64,000 nt of DNA from Rhizobacter sp. SG703 (GTDB lineage: Bacteria; Pseudomonadota; Gammaproteobacteria; Burkholderiales; Burkholderiaceae_C), in contig NZ_JAAZQK010000002.1 of NCBI RefSeq assembly GCF_012275445.1, positions 186,001 through 250,000 of the forward strand, given 5' to 3'. Below, one piece after another: positions 24,362 to 32,904 of the stretch. Each line of letters starts with the position of its first letter. The stretch's first letter is position 1. Below the pieces are notes generated by a model. That model was given only the letters and a program-made list of their open reading frames with translations. It searched no databases and was not told the origin of the DNA. The position numbers were made by a program, and so were the translations under genes.

Positions 24362-24868
24362 TCAGCGCGGCTCGGCGGCAAACACCAGGTCGGTGCGCCA
24401 TTTCGACATGTCGGGTTCGGTGTCCGGCCCGTCGAGGTAGAACTCGTAGCGCCCGGCCCACACCTCCGCGTTGCCGCGCGGCTGCTTGCGCCATGCCACG
24501 TTGTGCTGCTGGCCCCAGGCGAGCAGGAACGCGGTGGCCGGCATCAGCTCCTCGGGGTGGCCGGTGTGGCGCATCGTCACATAGGTGCCGGCGGGGACGC
24601 TGCCCGACTGCACCCGGGCATCGCCCGCGGCCGGCTTGCGGACGATGGTGCCGACGTCGATCTCCATCAACCCGGCCATGTCGATCACGTTGTAGCGGAA
24701 GAACAGCGGACCGACCGGCGGCACGTCGTGCGCCTGAAGCCACTCGAACAGCTGTGGGATCAGTGGCACCACTTTCGTTCCGATCTCGCCCATCGACACC
24801 TCGGTGCGGATGAACATGCAGGCCTGCTCGGTGCGTTGCTCGAAGCGCGGGGTCGTGAGGGTCGTCAT
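24362..24868 (-). CDS. GyrI-like effector-binding domain protein
   Basis: 168 residues forming a stand-alone GyrI-like/AraC effector-binding domain: LFEWLQAHDVPPVGPLFFRY, an internal two-fold pattern, GTYVTMRHTGHPEEL and an acidic pocket region EFYLDGPDTEPD. Such proteins bind small hydrophobic or cationic compounds and may buffer or hydrolyse them. ATG 24868 is supported by GGGAG upstream. Its stop is 1 bp from the murA-like stop, so the genes are tightly convergent. Function is inferred at domain level only. Confidence 0.8.
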   Translation of the reverse strand: MTTLTTPRFEQRTEQACMFIRTEVSMGEIGTKVVPLIPQLFEWLQAHDVPPVGPLFFRYNVIDMAGLMEIDVGTIVRKPAAGDARVQSGSVPAGTYVTMRHTGHPEELMPATAFLLAWGQQHNVAWRKQPRGNAEVWAGRYEFYLDGPDTEPDMSKWRTDLVFAAEPR

Positions 24869-24907
24869 GCGGGGGCTCCCGATGGAGGCTGATGAATGAG
24901 AGGGCAG

Positions 24908-24936
24908 TGTCAAATCGGCAAGGCGCGCTGTCAAAT
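24908..24936. promoter_or_regulatory. Direct repeats of TGTCAAAT spaced 21 bp
   Basis: TGTCAAAT occurs at 24908-24915 and 24929-24936, two helical turns apart, in the gap between divergent genes at 24868 (minus) and 25000 (plus). Spacing suits two protomers on one DNA face. The binding protein is unknown. Confidence 0.4.
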
Positions 24937-24999
24937 GTCGAGGGAACGCCCTCACGGCAATGGTGACTCAGGCAGGGTCATCAAACCGATCCACTTGGC

Positions 25000-26601
25000 A
25001 TGAGCCTCACCCCCCGAACTCTCCTCTCCTCTCGGAATCGTTCGATCTCCGCTCCGCCCTGCCTTGCCGCACCCAGGAACCCAAGCATTGCCTCGCAGAG
25101 GCGACGCGCGAAAAGCACGTGCTCGGTCAGCCTCGCAGCGCCTGCTCCACAGACAGCGCAAGAGATGATCGACGGTCTTCTGAAGGAAGTGAAGTCCACT
25201 CAAATTGAGCTGCGACGCCGGGACTTCGATTTCGACGTGAAGCTCGGCGACCACGGATTCGAATGTGTCGTGCTCCGCGGGGCCTTCGACATCTGTAAAC
25301 ACGCAATCTTGCTGTTGCGCCATGCCTTTGCAGTCGAGACCACTGGAGCCGATGGCTTGGCCAAACCCGTGTGGCATTTTCTGGCTGAAAAACTCGGTGT
25401 GCCCACCCGTGGCGTCGACATGCTGTCGGACATCGAGCACGTCATGGAGCACGATCCCGAGTCGTTTGGAGAACTTCACGAGATCAGAACTGCACTGATC
25501 GACTTCGACATCGAGCCCGGCCGGACCCGAATCGCCAGCATGGCGGAGAACCTCAAGCGTCGACTGGAGGACACCCCGCTTCAACAAAGAACGCGGAAAC
25601 AGGCGTTGGCGCTTGTTCAGGCAAAGCTGTTGCTCGACGGCTTTGCATCCCCTGCTCATACGGTGGCCGCAACGCACCAGCGGCTGACAAAGCTGCAGGC
25701 GATGATCGACTACCTTCCTGAGGAGGCGCAGGTCGCACGACTCGAGTTGTTCCATCGGGGCTTCGATTTCGAAACAAGCCTCAGCACCGGCAGACTGACA
25801 TGTCACGTGCATGGCGGCCGCTTCGTACCTGAGAAGCATGCCCATCTGTTGTCGCGCTACGTCGTCGTTGTCGACGCTTGTGGGCATGCGCCACTGGCCA
25901 GACCTGCGTGGGGGCTTCTGGCCGAGGCATTGGGCGTGGTCACTTCGGAAGACGGCGTACTCTCGGACATCGCGCGCTTCATTGAGAACCATCCAGAAGA
26001 ATTCGCAGCCAACCACCACTTCAAGATCGCGCTGACGACCTTGGGCGAAGGGCCGGCCCGCGCTCGAGTGGCCTCGATGGCGCAGGGGATCCTTCATCGA
26101 CTCGCGGGCATCCAGCAAAGATCACGGAATCAGACACGGGCACTGATCCAGGCAAAGCTGTTGCTCGGGAGTTTCACGGACATCTTCCACGAGCTGTTCA
26201 AGAACGATCCGATTGCCGCATGCTCAGTGGCTCGCACGCTTGCATATCGCCACCATGAAGGAGCCAGTGCCGCACGCAGAGCGGCGATCTTGCTCGCCGC
26301 CGATGTGGCCTGGCCGCTCATCATCGCCGAAACAGGCCCTGGAACGCCGCTAGACCAGCCATCCAAGGACCGCCTCGACGCTCTATATTCGGCCGTCAAA
26401 CCTCTCCTTGCTGCGCTGAGCTATCGGCTCGAAGGAGCATTGGAGGTCCTGTTTTCTATGCCACGCTCCCTTCACGCCACAGATGATGGCCTGCTCAATC
26501 TGGTCGGAATTTTTGCAAGAGCGCAGCCAAGCAATGCGGACGAGAAGGATTTGCTTGAACAGCTGAGGGCAGCGTTGTTCAAGATTTTCATGGAACACTA
26601 G
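25000..26601 (+). CDS. Orphan protein with a tandemly duplicated 160-residue domain
   Basis: 533 residues. The first 50 are basic and rich in Ser/Arg/Pro (LLSSRNRSISAPPCLAAP), without a Sec signal. Residues 54-215 and 233-392 are two copies of one domain, offset by about 180 residues. Shared landmarks: MIDGL/MIDYL, FDFDV/FDFET, KPVWHFLAEKLGV/RPAWGLLAEALGV, LSDIEHVMEHDPESF/LSDIARFIENHPEEF, RIASMAENL/RVASMAQGI and LVQAKLLLDGF/LIQAKLLLGSF. A helical tail ends the protein. I recognise no family. The gene is noticeably less GC-rich than its neighbours and lacks a clear ribosome-binding site, which suggests recent arrival. An effector-like role is speculative. Confidence 0.7.
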   Translation: MSLTPRTLLSSRNRSISAPPCLAAPRNPSIASQRRRAKSTCSVSLAAPAPQTAQEMIDGLLKEVKSTQIELRRRDFDFDVKLGDHGFECVVLRGAFDICKHAILLLRHAFAVETTGADGLAKPVWHFLAEKLGVPTRGVDMLSDIEHVMEHDPESFGELHEIRTALIDFDIEPGRTRIASMAENLKRRLEDTPLQQRTRKQALALVQAKLLLDGFASPAHTVAATHQRLTKLQAMIDYLPEEAQVARLELFHRGFDFETSLSTGRLTCHVHGGRFVPEKHAHLLSRYVVVVDACGHAPLARPAWGLLAEALGVVTSEDGVLSDIARFIENHPEEFAANHHFKIALTTLGEGPARARVASMAQGILHRLAGIQQRSRNQTRALIQAKLLLGSFTDIFHELFKNDPIAACSVARTLAYRHHEGASAARRAAILLAADVAWPLIIAETGPGTPLDQPSKDRLDALYSAVKPLLAALSYRLEGALEVLFSMPRSLHATDDGLLNLVGIFARAQPSNADEKDLLEQLRAALFKIFMEH

Positions 26602-26606
26602 TCGAC

Positions 26607-27767
26607 TCAATCCCCATCCGCATCGGTGAACTCGATCGTCACCTTCCACGCCGTCGCGATCGGCGGGTCGATCACCGCGCGCAGCGCGACCAGCGCCTTC
26701 ACCGGCGCCGCGATGCGCGCCGGCGTCCAGGTCGCCGCGTCGACCGGCAGCGCCGCGATCGACTGCCGCACCGCCGCCACCGCGCGGCGCAACGCCGGCC
26801 CATGCGGCTTGCCGAGCCCCTGTTCGGCCAGCACGTCGTCCAGCCCCCAGCGCGGCCCGCCCTGCGTGTAGGCCAGCCCCGGCGTCTGTCCGAGCAGCAG
26901 TTGCGCGACGCCGTCCACATGCGCCAGCAGGAACTCCCGCGTGTGCTTCGTGCGCATGCTGTCGAAGTTCTCCAGCGCGTCGCGCTGCCCCGGCACCTGC
27001 AGCGCCTGCGCGCGGGCCGCCTTCTCGAGCTTCTTGCCGCGCAGCAGCTCGATGCTGCCGACCAGCAGGTTCAGGATCAGCTTCTTCGCCGCCGGCACGT
27101 CGGGCGGCGTCGCCGAGCGCCAGCGGTCGGCCTCGGCGCGCCAGCCGGCCAGCAGCAGCCCCACCTCTTCCATCAGCGACATCGCGATGCGCAGCGTGTA
27201 GCGGCACAGCACCGGGCCGCGCATCACCGGCGCGTTCGGCTCGCTGCCGGCCGGGAACAGCAGCCATTCGAGCGCCGGCAGCCCCTTCACCGCGGTGCCC
27301 CAGCGCTCCATCGCGTCGGCCGCCGCGGTGCCGGTCATCGGCGCCGTCGCGGTGACGGTGGCCGCCTGCTGGATCACCTTCGGTCGCGTCGGCCAGAAAT
27401 CGATCGCCTTCGAACTGCGGCGCGCCAGCGTCGGCCCCATCTGCAAGGCCTCCAGCCGGCGCCAGGTCCGCATCGCCTGCAGCCACAGCGCCTGGCAGTC
27501 CTTCAGCTGGGCCGGCGTCAGGTTGCCGCCGGCCGCCATCGCCGCGTCGAGCACCGCGACCAGCCCGGTCGCGCTGCGGTCCAGCGCCTCGTAGGCCGGC
27601 ACCGCCCACTGGTCGTGCAGCATCTGCATCCAGGCGACGAACGGGTCGGTGGCCGCGCTTGCGCCGACCGGAGCCGCCGAGACGGCGACAGCCGACGCCA
27701 GCCGCAACAGCAGCTCGCGGCGCGCCAGGGCGGCGCGGTGCGGTGGGTGGACCGGGCTCGGACGCAT
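26607..27767 (-). CDS. Imelysin-family (M75-like) exported protein
   Basis: 386 residues. The N-terminus carries RRELLLRLASAVAVSAAPVGASAA, a signal peptide that may use Tat. The imelysin domain follows, with GLPALEWLLFPAG in place of the canonical GxHxxE region and an all-helical two-repeat layout. Imelysins occur in iron-regulated periplasmic systems and probably bind metal rather than cleave peptides. The usual partners (di-heme peroxidase-like or DUF1513 genes) are not adjacent, so it looks isolated. Its stop is 5 bp from the convergent duplicated-domain gene. Confidence 0.85.
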   Translation of the reverse strand: MRPSPVHPPHRAALARRELLLRLASAVAVSAAPVGASAATDPFVAWMQMLHDQWAVPAYEALDRSATGLVAVLDAAMAAGGNLTPAQLKDCQALWLQAMRTWRRLEALQMGPTLARRSSKAIDFWPTRPKVIQQAATVTATAPMTGTAAADAMERWGTAVKGLPALEWLLFPAGSEPNAPVMRGPVLCRYTLRIAMSLMEEVGLLLAGWRAEADRWRSATPPDVPAAKKLILNLLVGSIELLRGKKLEKAARAQALQVPGQRDALENFDSMRTKHTREFLLAHVDGVAQLLLGQTPGLAYTQGGPRWGLDDVLAEQGLGKPHGPALRRAVAAVRQSIAALPVDAATWTPARIAAPVKALVALRAVIDPPIATAWKVTIEFTDADGD

Positions 27768-27964
27768 CGGCAGATTATGGACAAAGTCACACTCCGCGCG
27801 CGCTTTTCGCCCGCGGCGGCCGCCCCCCTGCCCGAGGGGCGACCCCCTGCCCGGGTGGTGTTTTCTGCCAGATCCCTATGGTGCAATGCGACGCCTTTCC
27901 CCTGGCCGGGAGCCGCGAGACGCCGCGGCCCGACCCCGCCGAAACCGCCCGCATCTCCCGCCGC

Positions 27965-29089
27965 ATGACCCGACCCGACGCCTCCGCCGCCCCCGCCTCG
28001 TTGCCCTCGCGCAACCTGACGGTCGACGGCCTGCGCGGCATCGCGGCGATGCTGGTCGTGCTCTACCACCTCTACCTCAACACCGAGACGCTGCTGCGCC
28101 CCTTCGTGCCCGACGGGCTGCACGCGCTGATCGGCAGCTTCGGCGCCACCGGCGTCAACGTGTTCTTCGTGCTCAGCGGCTTCGTGATCTCGATGAGCCT
28201 GCGCGACGCGCCGCTGTCGGGCCGCTATGTCGCGATGTTCGCGCTGCGCCGCTCGGTGCGGCTCGACCCGCCGTACTGGGCCACCATCGTGCTGTGCATC
28301 GCGATGGCCAAGCTGTCGGCGCTGATGTTCAGCGAACTCGCCGGCCGCGGCCAGTTCTCCACCGCGCAGATCGTCTCGCACCTGTTCTACCTGCAGGACA
28401 TCCTCGGCTACGGCGACATCTCGGCGGTGTTCTGGACGCTGTGCATCGAGCTGCAGTTCTACCTTGTGCTGGTGGTGATCCTGACCGCCGCGCACGATCC
28501 GGCGCAGCCGCGCAGCCGTCCGATCCTCGCGATCGCCGCACTCGCCGCGCTGTCGCTGGTGCTCGCGGTCGGCCAGATCAAGCTGCCGGTCGACGGCCTG
28601 TTCGTGCGCTACTGGCACATGTTCGCGCTGGGCACGCTGACCTGCTGGTGCGTGTTCGGCGACCTGTCGTGGCGCTGGTGGTGGGCGCTGGTCGGCGTCG
28701 AGCTCGTGGTGGTGTTCGGCAGCGCGCCGTCGCTGCCCCACCTGGCGCCGGTGCTCGCCGCGCTGGTGCTGGTGCTGTCCAGCCGCTGGGTCGCGGCGCG
28801 CGGCTGGCTCGGCAGCGCGGTGCACCAGTTCCTCGGCAAGCTGTCGTACAGCCTCTACCTGATGCACCCGATCGTCGGCTGGAGCACGATCTCGGTGCTG
28901 AAGAAGCTGTTCGGCGACCACCCTTCCGTGCCGCTCGGCCTGCTGTACATGGCCTGCGGCATCGCCACCAGCCTCGTCGCCGCGTGGATCCTGTACCGCG
29001 CCGTCGAGCTGCCGGCCATCCGCTGGAGCAGGAAGGTGCCGATGCCCCGCGCCCCCGCCCCCGCGGTGCATGCCGCCGTCGCGACCTGA
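27965..29089 (+). CDS. Acyltransferase 3 (OafA/YrhL family), first gene of the polysaccharide locus
   Basis: 374-residue inner-membrane O-acyltransferase with about ten helices. The N-terminal signature is LTVDGLRGIAAMLVVLYHLYLN, with the conserved Arg-Gly and the catalytic-type His. ATGVNVFFVLSGFVIS and FWTLCIELQFYLVLVV are family landmarks. It probably adds acetyl or another acyl group to a polysaccharide sugar during export. Start choice is uncertain: ATG 27965 gives a short cytoplasmic lead; ATG 27878 in the same frame would add 29 residues. No clear ribosome-binding site for either. The flippase gene follows after 13 bp. Confidence 0.85.
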   Translation: MTRPDASAAPASLPSRNLTVDGLRGIAAMLVVLYHLYLNTETLLRPFVPDGLHALIGSFGATGVNVFFVLSGFVISMSLRDAPLSGRYVAMFALRRSVRLDPPYWATIVLCIAMAKLSALMFSELAGRGQFSTAQIVSHLFYLQDILGYGDISAVFWTLCIELQFYLVLVVILTAAHDPAQPRSRPILAIAALAALSLVLAVGQIKLPVDGLFVRYWHMFALGTLTCWCVFGDLSWRWWWALVGVELVVVFGSAPSLPHLAPVLAALVLVLSSRWVAARGWLGSAVHQFLGKLSYSLYLMHPIVGWSTISVLKKLFGDHPSVPLGLLYMACGIATSLVAAWILYRAVELPAIRWSRKVPMPRAPAPAVHAAVAT

Positions 29090-29102
29090 CCCTGCCCTTC
29101 CC

Positions 29103-30596
29103 ATGTCCTCCACCTCCACGGAAGTCGGCCGCTTCTTCAAGCACTCGGGCATCTATGCCATCGGAAATGCGCTGAACCGCGTCGGCGCCTTCCTGCTGCT
29201 GCCGATCTACACCCGGCTGCTGACGCCGGCCGAGTACGGCACGCTCGAAACCCTGTACCTGGTCTCGTCGGTGGTGTCCGGCGTGCTCGGCGTCGGCATC
29301 GCGCATGCGACGCTGCGCTTCTACTTCGACTACAAGGACGCCGCCGACCGCCGCGCGGTGGTCAGCACCAACCTGATCGCATCGATCGCGATCTCCACCG
29401 CCGGGGTGCTGGTCGTCGCGCTGTTCTCGACGCCGCTCGCCGGCTGGCTGTTCAAGGGCCAGGGCATCTCGAACCTCGGCGGCGCAATGCACTGGATGCT
29501 CGCCACCATCGTGTTCGAGCTCGCGTCGCAGGTCGGCCTGGCCTATGTGCGCGCGGTCGAGCGCTCGATGCTGTTCATCGTCGTCTCGTTCGTGAAGCTG
29601 GTGGTGCAGGTGATCGCCAACTCGGTCGCGCTGATGCACTTCGACGCCGGCGTCGAAGGCGTGATGGCCGGCAACTGCCTGACCGTCGGGCTCGGCTTCG
29701 CGGTGCTGTCGTGGGTGACGCTGCGCGAATGCGGGCTGCGCTTCGAATGGGCCAAGCTGATGCCGGTGCTGCGCTACAGCCTGCCGCTGCTGTGGACCAC
29801 GATGGTCGGCATCGTCGCGAGCACCGCCGACCGCTTCCTGCTTCAGTCGCTGGTGTCGCTGGAGGCGCTGGGCATCTATGCGTTGGCGCTGAAGCTGTCG
29901 AAGCTTGCGTCCGACCTGGTCGGCGAGCCGATCAACCGGGCCTACGGCGCGTTCCGCTTCACCATCATGGAGCGCGACGACGCCGGCACCATCCAGGCCC
30001 AGGTGGTGCGCTACCTGGCGGTGATCCTGTCGCTGATCGGGCTGGCCATCGTGCTGTTCGCCGGCGACGCGCTGCGCCTGATTGCCGCGCCCGCCTACTG
30101 GAGCGCCGCGCGCTACCTGCCGTGGCTGGTGCTGGCCGCGGTGCTGCAGGTGCTGACCTACCCGCTGCAGACCGGCATCTACTACCAGAAGCAATCCAGC
30201 AGCATCTTCCACATCGCGATCGCGGCCTGCATTGCCGGCCTGGTGCTGGGCGTGCCGCTGATCTGGGCCTTCGGCATCCTCGGCGCCTGCCTGTCGGTGC
30301 TCGGCGTTTCCATCGTCTCGGTGGTGATGACCGACCGCATCAGCCAGCGCTTCTTCCCGGTGCACTACGAATGGCGCAAGCTCGGCACGCTGCTCGCGCT
30401 GGTGGTCGCCGTCGCGGTCGCCGGCCAGCTCGCCGACCAGCTGCCGCTGCTGTGGAGCCTGCCGCTGCGCTTCGTGCTCGGCGCCGCTTTCCTGGTCGGC
30501 ATCGTCGCGACGCGCGTGATCGAGCCGGCCGAGCTGGCCGCGGCGCGCGCGAAGCTGCTGCAGCGCCTGGGCCGGCCGAGCGGAGCAGCCGCATGA
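29103..30596 (+). CDS. Wzx-type lipid-linked oligosaccharide flippase (MATE/MOP family)
   Basis: 497 residues with about 14 hydrophobic segments. The N-terminal GIYAIGNALNRVGAFLLLPIYTRLLTPAEYG is typical of polysaccharide flippases (Polysacc_synt family). It would move undecaprenyl-linked repeat units across the inner membrane. The end overlaps the next gene by 4 bp (ATGA), giving translational coupling with the polymerase/ligase. Presence of both suggests a Wzx/Wzy-type route. No chain-length regulator (Wzz/Wzc) or outer-membrane exporter (Wza) is in the locus, so these must be elsewhere. Confidence 0.87.
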   Translation: MSSTSTEVGRFFKHSGIYAIGNALNRVGAFLLLPIYTRLLTPAEYGTLETLYLVSSVVSGVLGVGIAHATLRFYFDYKDAADRRAVVSTNLIASIAISTAGVLVVALFSTPLAGWLFKGQGISNLGGAMHWMLATIVFELASQVGLAYVRAVERSMLFIVVSFVKLVVQVIANSVALMHFDAGVEGVMAGNCLTVGLGFAVLSWVTLRECGLRFEWAKLMPVLRYSLPLLWTTMVGIVASTADRFLLQSLVSLEALGIYALALKLSKLASDLVGEPINRAYGAFRFTIMERDDAGTIQAQVVRYLAVILSLIGLAIVLFAGDALRLIAAPAYWSAARYLPWLVLAAVLQVLTYPLQTGIYYQKQSSSIFHIAIAACIAGLVLGVPLIWAFGILGACLSVLGVSIVSVVMTDRISQRFFPVHYEWRKLGTLLALVVAVAVAGQLADQLPLLWSLPLRFVLGAAFLVGIVATRVIEPAELAAARAKLLQRLGRPSGAAA

Positions 30597-31864
30597 GCTT
30601 TGCCGTGCTCCCGATCTGGCTGTTCCTCGGCAGCCTGCTGGTCGCGCCGCAGCTGTGGTGGTCGCCGCTGCTCGGGCTGCGCGTCGACTACATCGTCTAC
30701 CCGATGTGGGTCATCGTGCTGGCGTCGCGCGGCCGCTTCGGCGAGGTGTTCCGCTTCCGCACGCAGGACTACTTCTTCCTGTTGATGTACGTCTGGATCT
30801 TCCTCAGCGTGATGGTCGCCGGCCTCACCGACATCGGCCAGTTCTACCTCGTCTACTACGCGAAGCTGTTCCTGGTGTACCGCCTCGTCAGCGCGACCAT
30901 CAGCGACGTGACCGACCTGAAGCGCACCGGCTATGCGCTGATCGCGCTCGCGCTGCTGATCGCGATCGAAGGCATCCAGCACATGAACAACCCCGAGGGC
31001 ATCGGCTGGGCCGGGCAGAGCTTCGCGTGGATCGACGGCTCGGCGTCGTCGATCGGGCTGAAGTCGCGCATCCGCTGGATCGGCATCTTCGACGGCCCGG
31101 GCGTGTTCTGCGTGATGTTCACCGCCGCCGCGCCGTTCGCGTTCCAGTACATGGTGAGCCCGTATGCGCTGTGGCTGCGGCTGGTCGCCGCCGTCGGGCT
31201 GACCTTCCCGCTGCTGCTGGCGGCCTTCTACACCGGCTCGCGCGGCGGCATCCTGGCCACCGCGGCGATGGTCGGCATGTTCATCGTGTCGCGCTTCAAG
31301 ATCAGCCTGGGCAAGCTGGTGCTCGCGGCGGCCTGCGGCGGCATCGCGCTGGCCGCGGCGCCGTCGTACCTGACCGAGACCAAGGATTCGAACAACTCGG
31401 CCCAGGGCCGCGTCGAGATGTGGGCGATGGGGCTGCAGATGGTGCAGGAGAGCCCGCTGTTCGGCGTCGGCAAGGGCAACTTCGCCGTCTACACCCGCAA
31501 GCTGGTCGCTCACAACTCCGCGCTGGAGGCGATGGGCGAGACCGGCTTCCCCGGCATGTTCCTGTGGATCGCGGTCATCTACATGGGCATCAAGCACATC
31601 GTCGTGCGGCTCAAGGAAGCCACCGAGCCGACCGAGCGGCAGGCGCTGCTGGCGGTGCTGATGAGCCTGTCCGGCTACCTGATCAGTTCGCTCTTCGTCT
31701 CGCTCGAGACGGAGATCATGTATTTCCTCCTGGGAATGACGGCCGCGGTGGGCCGCTTCACCACACAACCCGTGAGATTCACCCGCAAGGACTTCATGAT
31801 CATCGTGGCCTTCCAGGTCGCGTACTACATGGCCTTCAAGGTGTTCATCATGGGGTACTACTAG
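30593..31864 (+). CDS. O-antigen ligase/polymerase family (Wzy/WaaL-type) membrane protein
   Basis: 423 residues, about 11 helices. The Wzy_C domain contains FYTGSRGGILATAAMVG, with the conserved Arg of the family loop. A periplasmic segment (ETKDSNNSAQGRVEMWAMGL...GVGKGNF) with VAHNSALEAMGETGFPG is the typical large loop with His. Whether it polymerises repeat units or ligates chains to lipid A cannot be told from sequence; next to a flippase, polymerase is favoured. Overlaps the flippase stop by 4 bp. Confidence 0.85.
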   Translation: MSFAVLPIWLFLGSLLVAPQLWWSPLLGLRVDYIVYPMWVIVLASRGRFGEVFRFRTQDYFFLLMYVWIFLSVMVAGLTDIGQFYLVYYAKLFLVYRLVSATISDVTDLKRTGYALIALALLIAIEGIQHMNNPEGIGWAGQSFAWIDGSASSIGLKSRIRWIGIFDGPGVFCVMFTAAAPFAFQYMVSPYALWLRLVAAVGLTFPLLLAAFYTGSRGGILATAAMVGMFIVSRFKISLGKLVLAAACGGIALAAAPSYLTETKDSNNSAQGRVEMWAMGLQMVQESPLFGVGKGNFAVYTRKLVAHNSALEAMGETGFPGMFLWIAVIYMGIKHIVVRLKEATEPTERQALLAVLMSLSGYLISSLFVSLETEIMYFLLGMTAAVGRFTTQPVRFTRKDFMIIVAFQVAYYMAFKVFIMGYY

Positions 31865-31887
31865 CAGTCACGGAGCGAGGGGACACC

Positions 31888-32904
31888 ATGGGCGGCAAGC
31901 AGGCAATGCTGGCGAGATGGCTGGAGAGGGCCGGGGTGACGCGCGCGCGCCTGCGCAGCGGGCCGCGCGGGCTGACCATCCTCGCGTACCACCGCATCCA
32001 GGACCTGGCCGACGAATCCCGCTTCGCGGCCGACCCCGAGCTCATCAGCGCGAGCGTCGCCGAATTCCGCCGCCAGCTCAGCTTCCTGCGCGAGCACTGG
32101 AACCCGATCGGGCTGTCGAGCGCGATGGACGCGATCGAGCGCGGCCGGGCGCTGCCGCCGCGCAGCGTCGCGATCACCTTCGACGACGGCCACCTCGACA
32201 ACTACACCCACGCTTTCCCGCTGCTGCGCGAGATGAACGTGCCGGCGACCATCTTCCTGTCGACGCTGTACATCGGCAGCCGCGATCCGTTCTGGTTCGA
32301 CCGGGTGTCGACGCTGCTGTTCTGCGCACCCGCCGGCACGCTGCGGCTGCCGCTGGCCGACGTGACGCTGCAGCTGTCCGACGTGGCGTCGCGCCGTGCC
32401 GCCTCCGACCGGCTGCTGTCGGTGCTGAAGCGCCTGGCCGACGACCGCCGCCGCGACGCGCTGCAGGAGCTGGAGGCGCTGCTCGGCCACCATGCCGCGC
32501 CGGCCGAAGCGGCGCCCGCGTCGGCGCTGAACTGGGACCAGGTGCGCGAGATGACGCGGCACGGCATCGAATTCGGCTCGCACACCGTCACCCACCCGGT
32601 GCTGTCGATGCAGACCGAGGAGCGCGTGCGCTTCGAGCTGTCGCAGTCGCGCGAGACCATCCGCCGCGAGACCGGCCAGAGCGCCGACCTGCTGGCCTAT
32701 CCGGTCGGCAAGACCTACACCTTCAACGACCGCGTCGTCGCGATCGCGAAGGAATGCGGCTACCGTGCCGCGCTGGCCTACATCGACGGCGTCAACGACC
32801 CGAGCTGCGCCGACCGTTTCGCGCTGAAGCGCATCGCGGTCGAGCGCTACATCCCGCATCCCCTGTTCATGGCCCGCATGACCTTTCCCGGAATCTTCGT
32901 CTGA
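31888..32904 (+). CDS. Polysaccharide deacetylase (NodB fold) 1
   Basis: 338 residues. NodB motifs: AITFDDGHLDNY (motif 1 with the Asp pair) and GSHTVTHPVLS (motif 2, H-x3-H). YPVGKTYTF stands where motif 3 is expected. An insert of about 110 residues separates motifs 1 and 2, as in some exopolysaccharide deacetylases. No signal peptide is visible, so it may act in the cytoplasm or be membrane-associated. It would remove N-acetyl groups from hexosamines of the glycan or precursor. GAGGGG lies before the ATG at 31888. Its stop overlaps the next start by one base (TGATG). Confidence 0.87.
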   Translation: MGGKQAMLARWLERAGVTRARLRSGPRGLTILAYHRIQDLADESRFAADPELISASVAEFRRQLSFLREHWNPIGLSSAMDAIERGRALPPRSVAITFDDGHLDNYTHAFPLLREMNVPATIFLSTLYIGSRDPFWFDRVSTLLFCAPAGTLRLPLADVTLQLSDVASRRAASDRLLSVLKRLADDRRRDALQELEALLGHHAAPAEAAPASALNWDQVREMTRHGIEFGSHTVTHPVLSMQTEERVRFELSQSRETIRRETGQSADLLAYPVGKTYTFNDRVVAIAKECGYRAALAYIDGVNDPSCADRFALKRIAVERYIPHPLFMARMTFPGIFV

